Positions 10,859 to 22,323 of a stretch of 64,000 nucleotides of DNA are shown piece by piece. Numbering within the stretch: position 1 is the stretch's first letter; each line of letters begins with the position of its first letter. The stretch lies in assembly GCA_023078685.1 (NCBI GenBank), contig JALGAS010000008.1:3410001-3474000 (forward strand), given 5' to 3'. The notes under the pieces are model-generated. The model was not told the DNA's origin. It ran no database searches and saw only the letters and a list, made by a program, of their open reading frames with translations. The stretch comes from Neopestalotiopsis rosae. Lineage: Eukaryota; Ascomycota; Sordariomycetes; Amphisphaeriales; Sporocadaceae. The translations under genes and the position numbers were made by a program.

Positions 10859-10903
10859 ATGTGAGAATTCCCATCCCCCGTCCGTCCGTGACTTGTTCCT
10901 TAC

Positions 10904-10913
10904 TTTCCCCGAG
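10904..10913 (-). promoter_or_regulatory. Cluster motif copy 7, CTCGGGGAAA on minus
   Basis: Lies 68 bp before the regulator start codon and retains the CGGGGAA core. Confidence 0.35.
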
Positions 10914-10980
10914 ATTATGCTGCATCGGCACCGTTTGTCGGGACGATACAATACTACCCGAACCCACAGTCTCAGTCCGT

Positions 10981-13794
10981 ATGGATACCTGGCATGACGA
11001 TGATCAGCATCGACGTTCGGAACACAATTCGGAAACTTCCCAACCAACCGCAAAGCGTCAAAAGGTCAAACTCGCATGTCAACCCTGTCGTGACAAAAAA
11101 GTGCGATGTGACGGACAACGACCTGTCTGTCGCGCATGTGCTCGCAAGAAGCTAGACTGCATTTATTCAATATCTGAGGCAGACACAAATGAAAGGTAAA
11201 TATGATTTTGATTTTTGTTACGGGCCCATCGTATTTCCTTTGATGATAAACTCACTATACTCCGTAATATAGCTACATAGCGCGTCTAGAGCGCCAAATT
11301 CGTGAACTTGAAGCACGACTTCAAAATCCAGCATCGGCCCCCACCCAGTCTTCAAATGTCGCTCGAGAGGATGTGCCCAGCACAGGGTCAGAGCCTGTCT
11401 CACACGATATTCAGCAAGCGGCACAGAGACATTTGAGTGTATTGTCTCCATCGACTGCGCACAGAAATATCGCCAACTCTCCCAGCCGGATGAATCCAAG
11501 CGCTCACGTCGCAACACCTGCAGAAGACGTTGTCCCACCTGCGAGACCACCGAGAGAACAAGCTGGTGGAACCTTTGTGCATCCTGATCAGAGTGACACC
11601 CGACTACACAGAGAGGATACAGTCCACACCTCACATGATGATGAGGCATCGGTTGAATATAGCCCTGCCTATCTTGGCAGTTCTAGCGCTGTGGGCTTCA
11701 TGAGCGAAGTTTACCAGACCTTCAAGTCTGGTAATAGCGGCAACACCACAAACGACAATGGAGATCTTGCCTCGCATGACCAAGACCATGCGCCATGGTT
11801 TGGCCGTGCAGGATTAATAGGAGATTCACACTCGATTATGGCAGATTTTGTGGTGCCACCAAGAAGGATCGCTGATGGCCTCGTGCATCACTACTGGGAG
11901 GGCGCTCATCCTTTGCAGCCCTTTATTCACAAGGGCACTTTTATGAAGAGGTAATATAATTACATACAAACGGAGACGTACGCGGTCAGTTGTTCTCAGC
12001 TGACCATATGCAGGTATCATGAACTCTGGCAGACCGACGCAACCGATCCGGGCGAGTTACACGCATTTGGACGAGGCAGGTCGGTGTATACAGCGCAGGT
12101 CTTTCATTGCACCTTGAATCTGGTCTTTGCTTTGGGTTCCCGTTTCCGTTCCATGTCGAGCGGCAAACATCGACCGGGCTCTGACAAGACGCACGAACAA
12201 TTTGCTCAGCGAGCCACTCGACTTCTCAGCTTGGACCTGATGGATTACGGATCTATCCAGCTTGTTCAAGCGCTCATCTTAATGGCCCAATACCTTCAAA
12301 CGCTGAACATGTCGAGTAAATGTTGGGTCATTGTAGGGATGGCGATTCGTGTTGCCCAAGGACTTGCATTGCATCTCGATGTTGCTGGCGAGACTCAGGC
12401 GCAGAGAGAAGAAAGGAGAAGAACTTGGCACTCTTGTGAGCTTTTAGATAGGTAAGGACAAGCTCGAACCGGGTCACAAAACTCATGGTCCCTCAGATCG
12501 TATACGATAGCTGACCCCGAGCTCTTTCGCCCAGTGTTTTGAGCATGACATTTGGACGGCCGCTCATGCTGGAACTCAAGTCATCTACACCCCTGCCCGA
12601 AATGATAGACGATGAGTACCTCGCAATCAATGCTGGTACAACGAATGAGCAACCCCCTGGCACTCCTGCAAGGTGCGCCTTCTTTGTGTCCATCATAAAG
12701 CTTTCCCACATTACCGCCGAAATCTTAAGGTTTGTCTACATATCACCCGAATGCTCGCGAGCCATACATATCAAAAGCTGACAGTCAGCTGTTACAAAAA
12801 GGTTGTTCTACTTTTCTGCGCCCGGAACTTCAAGTCGAGAGCTTTTCACGGAGGATTATCCATCACTGCTAAGACTGGATGCGGCTCTCGAACGCTGGAA
12901 GGAGGGGTTACCGTCGTATCTGCAATATGAAAATGTGCAACAGGAATCTCCAAATACTCTTAGTGTCTTCACTCGTCAAGCACATCTCTTACATCATCGG
13001 TGAGCAAAGCCTGGAGTGGTAATGTGGTTGTCAATACTGATATTACTACAGATTTCTCTATGGAAGAGTACTTCTTTTCCGGCGCGTCGTGGTTCGTATG
13101 GCCGCTTCTTCGGTTCTCCAACGTCCAGCACCGTCTGGAGAAGAATTACAACGAGTAGTTACCTTCACCTGTATTGATAAGTGCATAGCAGCCGCACAGG
13201 GGCTGCTTGACTTGATCCGTTGCAACCTGGGTACATGGTTCCTTCCACCCACTTGGTACACTGTCTTTGGTAAGATCAAATGCGGCACGCTTTCCTGCAA
13301 ACATTGTACTGAGCCAAAGAATAGTCATTTACACAACCGCAACGGTCTTTACTGTGGTGCTGCTCACGCCGTCGTTGCGCGAGCGCCTGACAATAGAGCA
13401 ACGACAGCAACTTCAACAGTCCTGGAATCAGTGTGTTGAATGTCTCAGAGAGTACCAAAAACAAGGAGATTCGTCCGCCTCTAAATGCCTCTCGAACCTT
13501 CAAAGGATATACAACCAAGATGGCAGCGAAACCCGGGGCGCGCCGGCCAGGTCTGGCGGACAGAATCGAACTGTGCTACGGCCGCAACAACACGAACAAC
13601 CCGGGCAGCAAAGCCCATCAGTTCAGAATATTACGGCTACTACTGTGCCTGATCATGCACCAATGTCCTGGATTCCCGATTCAAGCGCAGGACAAAATCC
13701 TGAATGGGACATCAATGAGTGGGCTTTCAATTGGACCAACGATCGAATCGATTGGCCTGGTGACTTTGCAACATTTTTATGGAATGGAGCATGA
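10981..13794 (+). CDS. Zn2Cys6 transcription factor with fungal-specific regulatory domain
   Basis: Exons: 10981-11195, 11273-11950, 12014-12451, 12535-12729, 12802-12999, 13052-13269 and 13325-13794. They sum to 2412 nt, or 803 residues. The start is the first in-frame ATG. The DNA-binding domain is canonical: C33, C36, C43, C50, C53 and C60 (CX2CX6CX6CX2CX6C), preceded by basic residues. After the first intron comes a short coiled-coil linker, YIARLERQIRELEARL, then a long disordered part. The central fungal-specific domain shows WVIVGMAIRVAQGLALH and RRRTWH...LSMTFGRP. The C-terminus is rich in Gln, Asn and Trp and acidic, a plausible activation region. It adjoins the FAD oxidoreductases and its promoter carries the same motif, so it is the likely local regulator. 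Several acceptor choices rest on frame and family motifs. Confidence 0.87.
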
Positions 13795-14269
13795 GTACCG
13801 CAGACCAAAAGGGTACTTCTTTCAGAATCATGTGCCTTCATCTGCCCTATGCCGGAGGAAACTTCGTGACGATCGATGAAATTATAAGGGAAATCCATCA
13901 AGCGACAAACTATATTTGTTTCTTGCTTCGTTAATCAACACTCACGATTGATTATTTCGTTGTACAAGACCTATGACAATACGTGCAGATCAATAGCATT
14001 GTCTTATGATTTCTTGAGTAAGAATTAAGATAACCTTAGTTGGTAGCATAGGGTCTAGAACATTGGGTATCCCATTCGTTCTGCGCTAACTACGACCATT
14101 TAGCTATGGCTTGGCCACTAGACAGACGCTTACGTAGAATTACACACTAAAGCAAATGAGCAGCAGCCGCAGCTGAATATGAACTATTGAGTTGTAACCT
14201 GCCTGGAATTAAGCCAAGCTATGCTAACTGTAGTACCGCAAGCCACATGGCATGGACTTGAACGTTATT

Positions 14270-14302
<33 letters not shown>

Positions 14303-14478
14303 GTTTTTTTATCGTCACAAATGCTAGAGTCATATATGTCCTTGACTCCTTTCCATGGATACTCACACAGTTCTTGACTTGTGTCATCTAGTAATGTAAA
14401 GTGGTAATCAGACATTCCTTTATTTGTTCTTTCGGAAAAATCGCTCTTTGCGAATACGCTCCTTATTATAATCAGTAC
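13795..14478. other. Intergenic region with a long poly(T) tract
   Basis: Holds the 3' flank of the regulator and the promoter of the next Thr-rich gene. Its only notable feature is the poly(T) run at 14271-14301. No gene was recognised. Confidence 0.5.
14271..14301 (+). repeat. 31-nt poly(T) tract
   Basis: An uninterrupted run of 31 T residues followed by GG and seven more T, about 180 bp upstream of the next start codon. Long dA:dT tracts are nucleosome-disfavouring promoter elements in fungi. Its exact length may vary by slippage. Confidence 0.8.
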
Positions 14479-16218
14479 ATGATGCTTCGACTCAAGTACG
14501 CCGTCCTTGCGGCTCTCCTGGCTACCGTTGCTGCAAAGCCCTGTAAACACACTCCTTCATCTGTATCATCACCAACAGCAAAAGATGAAACGAAAACTTA
14601 TAGCAATGAGAATACATTTTCCTCAAGTAGTATCTCGATGAGTGCTAGCTCAACTCACGACGCTGCCACGACGATCGACACTACGTCCTCCTGGAGCAAC
14701 TCATACACGTTGTCGGCATCTGGCTCCGAATCAAGCATAATTGTGTCAACCACCACGGACCCTGCATCGTCGATCACGACTAGTACTGAGCCATCAATAC
14801 TTATACCGACCTCTTCTTCAGAAACGAGTGTTACCAAGACCAGCACCACTGGGACGAGCATTGAGACGAGTGCCATTGAAACAAGCACGACGACAACTTC
14901 CTCCGTCGAGTCAAGCCCAACGGCTATTAGCGATCAGTGCCTAGAAGGTATGGTCAAGAATACTATGGATCATCAATATTTCCAAGCTGACCAGTCTTCT
15001 ATACAAAGCTCTCACCTTGCAAGGTGACAATGCAGTTACCGACTGTTCAACCAGACTAATCATCACCGTAACACCGCCTGCCAGGTAAGTATTGAATTCC
15101 TATTCTTCTATAACTTCAATCATACGATGCCGTTACTGAACTTTAAAAGCACCGTCACCGAGACTGCGACTACGACAGTATCTGAAAGCACTGTAGACTC
15201 TACGCTTTTCACTGAAACGGTCACAACCACTGTTCTTACGGAGACATCACTGTTTACCACCAGCACTACCACTACGGCTTCCACAGAAGTAGATACTGTA
15301 GCAGAGCAGACCACTGTGTTCACTACCACGACTAGCTTCTATACGGCTCCTACCACCGTGACGACCACTGTATTCAACTATCAAGGTAGCCCTGGAAAGG
15401 CTCGTGGTTTGACGGCTCGGCAGACTGCATCACCAGAAGTACCAGAGTATGCGGCTACAGCCTGCGCCTCGTGGAGTAAATATGTATCTGCCTGCCAACA
15501 GATTGGTGTTGAGACCTCGACAATCACGGTCGAAGCGGTCACCGAGACAGTCACACAATATGCAAGCACGACGGCGACAATAACATGGTCCACTGAGTCA
15601 TCCACGCAAACTGATGTCGTCTCAGTGACCGCCACAGTTTCGTCCACGCAAACCGACATCGAGTCCATCACGGTGACCACCACGACTACAGAGACTGCCA
15701 CCATCACCTCGGTTGAGACCATATTATCCACGACTACCCCGACGTCCGTAGTTCCGTTCTCGTGCCAGGCCACCGGCCTCAGCTTCCGGGCTCGTAACCC
15801 CTTCCCCGACGGCAGCACGCGCTATATGAACACTGTCAACAGCGTCATTGTCGCGTGGCAAACCTTCACCTCGAACCCGACCGCGTCTGCGCTAGCAACA
15901 TCAACCTGGGTCCTGAGCTCCGGCGGGTATCTGGGCCTAGCCAACAACGCCGGGGTGGCGTACGTGCAGGTGCCTTCGTCGGCATCGTCCCTACAGGTCA
16001 AGATGGGCACGCCGTCCGCGGTTGCGGCCGGGGTGGCGGCGGGCACCTTTGTCCAGGTGGTGGGGTGCATCGACCAAGCCACGAGCAGTGTGAACATGGT
16101 CGCTGCCGGGCGGTCTAATATGCTGTCTTGTGGGAACGCGCTGTACCTGTCAACAGGCACGGGGACGGATATTCGCAGTGATTGCGTCTTCTTGGCGCCG
16201 ACGGCTGTCTCTGCTTAA
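14479..16218 (+). CDS. Thr/Ser-rich secreted protein with globular C-terminus
   Basis: Exons: 14479-14947, 15024-15084 and 15150-16218, 1599 nt, or 532 residues. The N-terminus (MMLRLKYAVLAALLATVAA) is a clear signal peptide. It is followed by about 140 residues of Ser/Thr low complexity, a short Cys-containing segment, and a second Thr/Val-rich part with TVTET and TTTVF repeats. After a GLTAR/RQ site comes a Cys-containing block (ACASWSKYVSACQQIG), more Thr repeats, and a C-terminal region of about 150 residues with four Cys (SCQATG, GCIDQA, SCGNAL, DCVF) that looks like a compact extracellular domain. I do not recognise that domain. No GPI signal is evident at the C-terminus. A cell-surface or matrix role is inferred from composition. 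Confidence 0.75.
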
Positions 16219-16828
16219 TATGTAGATGTAAGGGAGGCCAAGTTGGCCGCAAAGATCGAATAATCATTGCAGGCGACAATTCTAATGTTCTAATGGTCGT
16301 TATTGTCGCTGGTTGGAATGCATTCCCTCTTATATACTTTGATAGAGAACGAGTGGAAACATATGGTATTCCTTTGGTGGATACCAGTCACATAGGAAAG
16401 AATAATCGACCGCACAAAACAACTATTGCCTGATCCATGCAAAGTGTACCAGGTATGTACCTAGATATTTTTGTGAGCTGCAATTGGCCTAGAGCAGTGC
16501 TGCACATACATAGTACTCCGTAGGCGAGGTAGGTATACTGACAGTCAGCTATTACCTGCCTGCACGTTGGCCGGGCCCAGGCCACATCCTGGTTGATGGA
16601 CACCTGCAGCGTGCGTGTTGGTTGATTGATAATTGCCCCACCAGTGTAAACCATGCAACACTGTCATGGCACCATCCAACAGGGCTTTAGTATTTGTGTC
16701 AATTGTCAGCCTACTCTGAGAGTCCAAAGCAGTGATTGATTTCCACTTTGATCAGTGATCCCCATTGAATATTGTCAGGCTTTAGACAAGAGTGATATCG
16801 ATCAATAACGAGACTTTCCATTTCGACC
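16219..16828. other. Intergenic, short fungal repeat-like motifs
   Basis: Contains TACTCCGTA (16514-16522) and AGGTAGGTA-like words often seen in fungal intergenic DNA. No gene was recognised. Confidence 0.4.
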
Positions 16829-18553
16829 ATGTGGTCGTTCGGAGATGAGAGCTCCCCCGTGCGGGCGCTACGGGAGACTGCCTCATTGACTTCTCTGCTC
16901 GTTCTACTGGCATCGTGCGCAGTATTGGCATTTTTGTTTTCATCATTCCGCGCAAATGGATCACCTGACTCCCTCAATGACCCTATACCCGGACTGTTCA
17001 ACACACTTCAATTCATGTCCAACAACGAAAAGTTCATGAAGAGAGTACAGAAGGCGCTCAAGGGAGGTCGCAACATCATCCGTTTCTACCTCGGACCAAA
17101 GACTGTGTATCTTGTGGCTGGAACATCCAATGTCAGAGCCGTGTTTGGCCGTGACCTCGTCCATCAGGTCACGAACCAGGAGCAGATGACGCACTATGCG
17201 CTGCCGACGCTGTACAAGATGAATCCCAAGGAGGTTCAACGTTGGGCAGATGACCGCTCGGGCGTTACCAAGACGCCCATTCCTGGTCATGAACATGTAC
17301 CTACCCGTCAGCGACTCTGGTATAATTATGAACACATCTACGCCGAGTATATCGGTCGGCCGCAGTACATGAAGCCGCTCATATCCATTTTCAACAACAA
17401 CTTGGTCCACGTACTAGATCAATTCCCGAAAGGGCAATGGACTACCCTGAGCGTGCAAGACTTTTGTCGCCAAAAGGTCGCAGCGGCACTAGTCAGCACT
17501 TTATTCGGACCACGTCTGCTGCAGCTTACTCCCGACTTTATCGAGCGCTTTTGGGCCTTTGACGAGCAAGTCTTTCAGCTGGTACTGGGGCTACCTAGCT
17601 GGCTGAACTCGAAGCCTTCTAAAGCTCACAAAATCGATATGTCGTCGCGATCGAGCGTTGGCTCGACGGCGCGTCACAAGACTTTGATTGGGAGGGGCCG
17701 GAGGCGGAAGCGGACTGGGAGCCCCATTTCGGCGGACGAGCTGTCCGGGAACTCTACAAGTGGATGAAGGAGACAGAGTGGAGGAAAGAAGTGATTGCCG
17801 CCACACTGGGCGCACTCTGTTTTGCGTAAGTACCATTATAATATTGTTCGTTGCGTCCTACTAACAACGAATAGGCTCAACTCGAACAGTATACCGACTA
17901 CTGTGTGGATGTTAATGGAGATCATCAAAGATCCGACTCTCTTGGAAGCGGTACGCGAAGAACTGAAGTCTGCCGTGAGCGGTGATCCCACGACCGGCCA
18001 GCTCGACAGCCAGAGACTGGTAGCACTCCCCTTGCTGCAGTCGATCTGGACGGAAACATTACGCCTGCGCATCAACTTCAACATAGTACGCGACGTTAAA
18101 GAGCCAGTCACCCTGGACGGGACCACCATACCCAAAGACTCGTTGCTGCAGGTGCCAATGATGGTGGCACATTACGACGAGGCTACATGGGGTGCCGCTG
18201 GTCATCCCGCAACCGAGTTCTGGGCAGAGCGCCACATCAAGTACACGGAGAAACTGGACGAACAATCGGGCAAGACGCAACGCAAGCGCACGTACGTCAT
18301 GGCCGGCCACCCGGCCTCCTTCTTCCCCTTTGGTGGAGGCGCCAACATTTGCCCCGGGCGTCAGCTCGCCAAGTTTGAGATCTTCACCACGATCGCTCTC
18401 ATCCTTTTGCGCTTCGATATTGAACTAGTGGGATGGACCAAGTCGGACGGCTCGCCCCCTTCGAGGGCGGCTGAGAGTGACATGCGGTATTGTGGTGCTG
18501 GAGCGATGCCGCCGGATCGGGATATGAGAATCAAGTTGAGGCCATATTATTGA
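16829..18553 (+). CDS. Cytochrome P450 with an apparent frameshift
   Basis: The frame opens at 16829 with an N-terminal membrane anchor (SLLVLLASCAVLAFLF) and runs through a typical P450 N-half ending in LPSWLNSKPSKAHK. At the A run 17630-17633 the P450 reading jumps to another frame (RYVVAIERWLDG...), continuing to 17825. A 49-nt intron (17826-17874) joins this to 17875-18553. The C-half has the ExxR helix (ETLRLR), the heme-binding loop FPFGGGANICPGR with its Cys, and the normal end. A single missing base at the A run would explain the break; no GT-AG intron does. As read, the first frame stops at 17767, before heme binding. It resembles the oxysterol/CYP7-like fungal P450s. Either a sequencing error or a recently disabled gene is possible. 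Confidence 0.75.
17630..17633 (+). other. Frameshift point in the P450
   Basis: Upstream codons read GCT CAC AAA ATC; the downstream P450 frame reads AAT CGA TAT. One extra A in this four-A run would restore a continuous family-like reading. The shift is seen directly; its cause is not known. Confidence 0.65.
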
Positions 18554-19079
18554 TAAAAATGATACGCTCAGCGCAATTTTACGGCTGGGATGGCTGTGTG
18601 TTGTTTGAGCTAGATACATGGACGATAACATTGATTCTCTGCTTTTAGATGCCCGGATTCACGAATGCCCCGAAATCCTCTGATTATGAGGATTCAAAGC
18701 TGGTAAGTATGATCTGCCAGAGATGTTCAACAATGCCAGCTTGTTTTCTTGTGTGCTAATAGCACAAACAGGTATAAATAGAATAGTGTTTCGAGATGAA
18801 GCGTGCTTATTCCACCTCTAGTGTTTCATCTCGCTAATCTGCTGGTGAATGCGTGGCGATCTGCTTACCTGTGCTCGTATCTGCAATATTTTTGTATCTG
18901 TTCAACGCACCGATCACAGACAGACGCCTATCGCATACCAGCTCATCGACTCAAGATGTGCTCATCGCCGAAACCGTTTCCGCTTAATAGCTCGGGAAAC
19001 TGAAGAGACTTAGACGCATCGAGATCATCATTACGGGATGCAGAGCTTCCTCTGATCCCAATCCTAGAATGAACGGCGA
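18554..19079. other. Intergenic between convergent P450 and STAND genes
   Basis: Contains the two 3' flanks. Nothing else was recognised. Confidence 0.4.
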
Positions 19080-22000
19080 CTACGAGTTGGTAGGCTTGGA
19101 CCTCTCTTTCCCCCGTTTGAACGCGGCAATATCATGATGTCCTTTCAAATACTCCAATCCCAAATGTGCTCTTCCGTCTGCAACGCATTCCAATGCAATT
19201 GCAAGGTAGTCACTAGACTTTAGTAGCTCTAGTGCTGAGCTGTGTGCATTCCCGGCTGCAACCTCCGGTATTGCGTACCCACGCGTAGCTCCAACCCACG
19301 CTATTGCGAACACCCAATCATCTCTATGGGCCCCGTGTTCCATAAATAAGGCTAGAATTGGCAGCCATTGCTCCCACTCTCTGGTCATGTCTGTGTCTTC
19401 GAATCTGGCGTTCACGATGCGCCTTGATATGATTTTGAGCACTTCAGTCCATGGAGTCGCCCCCGACTCGTGCCAGATCAGATTGGGATCAGCGCCGAGC
19501 TCTAGTAAACACTGGAACATAGGCACTGAAATTGGTATGCACGCTCTAGCATCGAGTAGAAGCGGCCAAGTTCCGTCACGCCGTGTGTTGGTCTTCCGTG
19601 ACTCTGACGGAGTGGAAAATTGGCTCTTCTGCATCAGTCTACTGAACCAAGATTTCTTGGGGTCCAACATAGTTTCCATTGGGTATGTCGCCGCCGGGTC
19701 GAGCCCGCTGCCGCCATCCGCGGCCATACCATTGGCCTCAGCGCGCACCCGGACATAGTCAACCACAGAGAAGCGCACGGTAGTAGCCAGGAAGCTTGTT
19801 CCCAGGGAGGCTTCGAACCCTGGATATTCATCGACACTACTAAGAGGCCGGGAATTATAGAACAATTTGAGCTCATCCGTGTCCAGAACTTCTATCAGTG
19901 TCCGGTTTAGATCATCGAGGATTGCAATCATCTTGGAAACCCCCAGCTTGACTTTCGCTGCCATTCTGAGACATTCTCCAGCGTAGCGTATTCGCACATG
20001 ATTAGAGGCCTCGGTGGTTTTGATCATCGCTAGGTTGGCGGAGCATAATTGGAGATGACTTTCGAAGTTCTCTTCAACTGCCCCATCGATCCGGAGGCGC
20101 ACACCACTTCCATCAATATACTCCTTAACAGATCGATGAAGATACTGTACTCTTCCTCCAAGTCCGACTTCAAGCAGGCCTTTACATCTGCTATTGATGC
20201 GTCGCTTCACAGTGTCCCTTCTGAACGTGCTTTCGGCTGCTGTGAAGGCTCTGATGGGTAGCTTCAACGCAAAGTCCGAGCTTTCCTCATCGCTGAACGA
20301 GAATAAGAGGGCATGTGGACTTTCATCGCTTGCCTCTAAGAGCTGAAAGTACTGCGAGGCATGGCCAAAGTAGAAAGGATCAAGACTATCCAGTATGGTA
20401 TCATAGAGCCTTTCAAGGTCGGGTGGCAAGAGATTCAACCGCCTTTGCAAGTCTGATACACGATCGTCGTTGGTGAGTCCGGCCAACAGCGATGCTACAA
20501 CTAGTTTTATCCACAAGAAAACGCCTGATGCTTTATCGATGATGTTCGTCATCAGTGTTCTGGAGTAATCTGGCTCGCGCATTTGTAGCCTGGCAAACCC
20601 ATCATTCTCGTTGAACCGCGAAGTAACAAAGTGCTTGATGTCACGATAGGTGAATTCTTGCACCATCATGCTTGGTGCTGCTTGAAAATTGTCTTCGAAC
20701 ACAATCCAGGGTCGGCTTGATACACATATCTTGACGTTGGGTAAAAGCAAACATGACCGGAACGTTGCGATGAGCTTTTCATGGTCGCCTTGATACTCGT
20801 CTAGACCGTCGACAAATAGGCAGATCTTCTTATTCCGTCGCTCCACGAGTTCTCGAATCGCGCTTAGAAGTATTTGATCAAGGCTCTTCTCCTTCTCAAT
20901 GTTCTTCATCAGACCGAAGGAAGATAGTGCCTCCCATATCCTTGGTGTAACCTGAGGGAGTAAATATGGATGCTTGTCCAAGATCTGGAAGAGTAGAGAC
21001 CGGAAAAGTCCCTCTTGTGACGCCTCAATCGATGAACCAGATGCCCAGAAGTAGAATGAGGCGACGATGAGACGTTCGCTCCCTCCCGCCCACTTCTTGA
21101 GATGCTCCTTGCATTGCAAGCTTCCCCCAGATGGACCATCAAAATTGCTGATGTACTTCATGAGTGTTGACTTCCCACTGCCAGCTTTCCCGGTGATCCA
21201 GTACAAGCGTTCGCTAGACTCTAGCCATTGTCGAAATTTCGTATCTTTCCGGTCAGGAGGGTTGTCCTTGAACATCCACTGAAATGTCTCTCTGTATGCC
21301 TCCACGATTGACGTCTCCCGGTCATCTATTTGCGAATAGCGAAGACTGGAAATGATGCGTGCTTCAATTTTCTCTCTTCTCGAGTGCCCCATCTCAATTC
21401 TTGGGCGATTCCCCCCAACACTATTGTCGTCGTTTACGTAGTCTCCTTGCTGAAATAGAAGCTGATGTATATCTTCTTCTGTTTTCATCATCTGCTCATC
21501 CACAAGATCCGATTCTATTGTGGATCTGATGTATTGTAGCATGATGCTCCCCGGCGCATCCCCCAGGTCATCTATAAGACCTGTCCCTTCCTGGTCCCTG
21601 GGCTTTGGGGGGCTGTAGCGGGAGTCTGCCTTGAGTTGCTGCAATATTGCCTCTTGCGTCTTGAGTGACTGACTTGAATGTTCTCTACACACCAGTCAGC
21701 ATTGTGGTCGAGTCATAGACGAGGATGTTGCATGATTATTCGTATGCTTCTCATCAATACACAGGACTATCTCGCGTTCAGAATGCAATACATCCCCCAC
21801 AAAAAGAAGAAACGAAAAAATAAAAGAGACTTCAAGATGACCTAGCCATTAAGATTGGACAATTGTCAGAAGTCGTTGCTTACCTGATTGAATTAAGCAA
21901 CTCTACTGCGAGCTGGCCCCTCAGCTTCTCGATTTGCTGATGTAATTTTTCAATCTTGGCATGGTTCCATGTCAGTCGGAAGCTGGTGACCATTGCGTCC

Positions 22001-22323
22001 CTGCGTCGACCCGAGTCGTTGAATCCTACATTATCTATCGTCTGCCGCAATTCCTCAACGACCCGAGAACATTCTTTGGACAAAGTAGCAAGTCGCAATT
22101 GAGATGGCGACTTGGTTGAAATTTGATCCGACGAGCCATCTGCGTTGAACTGCTGTAGCAATGGGTCAAGAAAATGGGTGATATGTCGCAGGTCTTTGAG
22201 TTCAGAAAGGCTGTTGCTGCCGGCTTTGGCAATTTGGTCTGCCTTCATCGCGAATTTGGCCCCGAACTCCAAGAACTGGACGATATTGCCCGCAAAGGCC
22301 AGAGCCGCAATAGCTTCAGCCAT
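19080..22323 (-). CDS. NACHT-domain STAND (NLR-like) protein
   Basis: Exons 22323-21884 and 21684-19080, joined by a 199-nt intron, give 3045 nt, or 1014 residues. The N-terminus (MAEAIAALAFAGNIVQFLEF) and its helical continuation match the fungal N-terminal effector-like domains of STAND proteins (SesA/FNT type). The NACHT ATPase follows: Walker A ITGKAGSGKST (about 310-320) and Walker B ICLFVDGLDEY (about 434-444), with the downstream helical region expected of NACHT proteins. The C-terminal third contains an ankyrin-like segment (PMFQCLLELGADPNL) but no regular repeat array. Such proteins are linked to non-self recognition and regulated cell death in fungi. The head-to-head neighbour is a zinc-finger gene. 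Domain assignment is strong; function is by family. Confidence 0.87.

Larger units (their letters stand above)
10277..10980. promoter_or_regulatory. Promoter of the Zn2Cys6 regulator
   Basis: Non-coding between the second oxidoreductase and the regulator. It contains three CGGGGAA-core elements (10709-10716 plus; 10848-10858 minus; 10904-10913 minus), two of them within about 135 bp of the start codon. This would allow autoregulation. Confidence 0.5.

Noticed and set aside
12784..12787. Upstream acceptor (TCAG) for the fifth exon of the regulator
   Set aside because: It leads into a frame with an early stop; the AAAAAG acceptor at 12800-12801 gives continuous family-like sequence.
17582..17626. 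An intron that could repair the P450 frame
   Set aside because: The only short GT-AG candidate removes the conserved LPSWLN segment and does not restore the frame.
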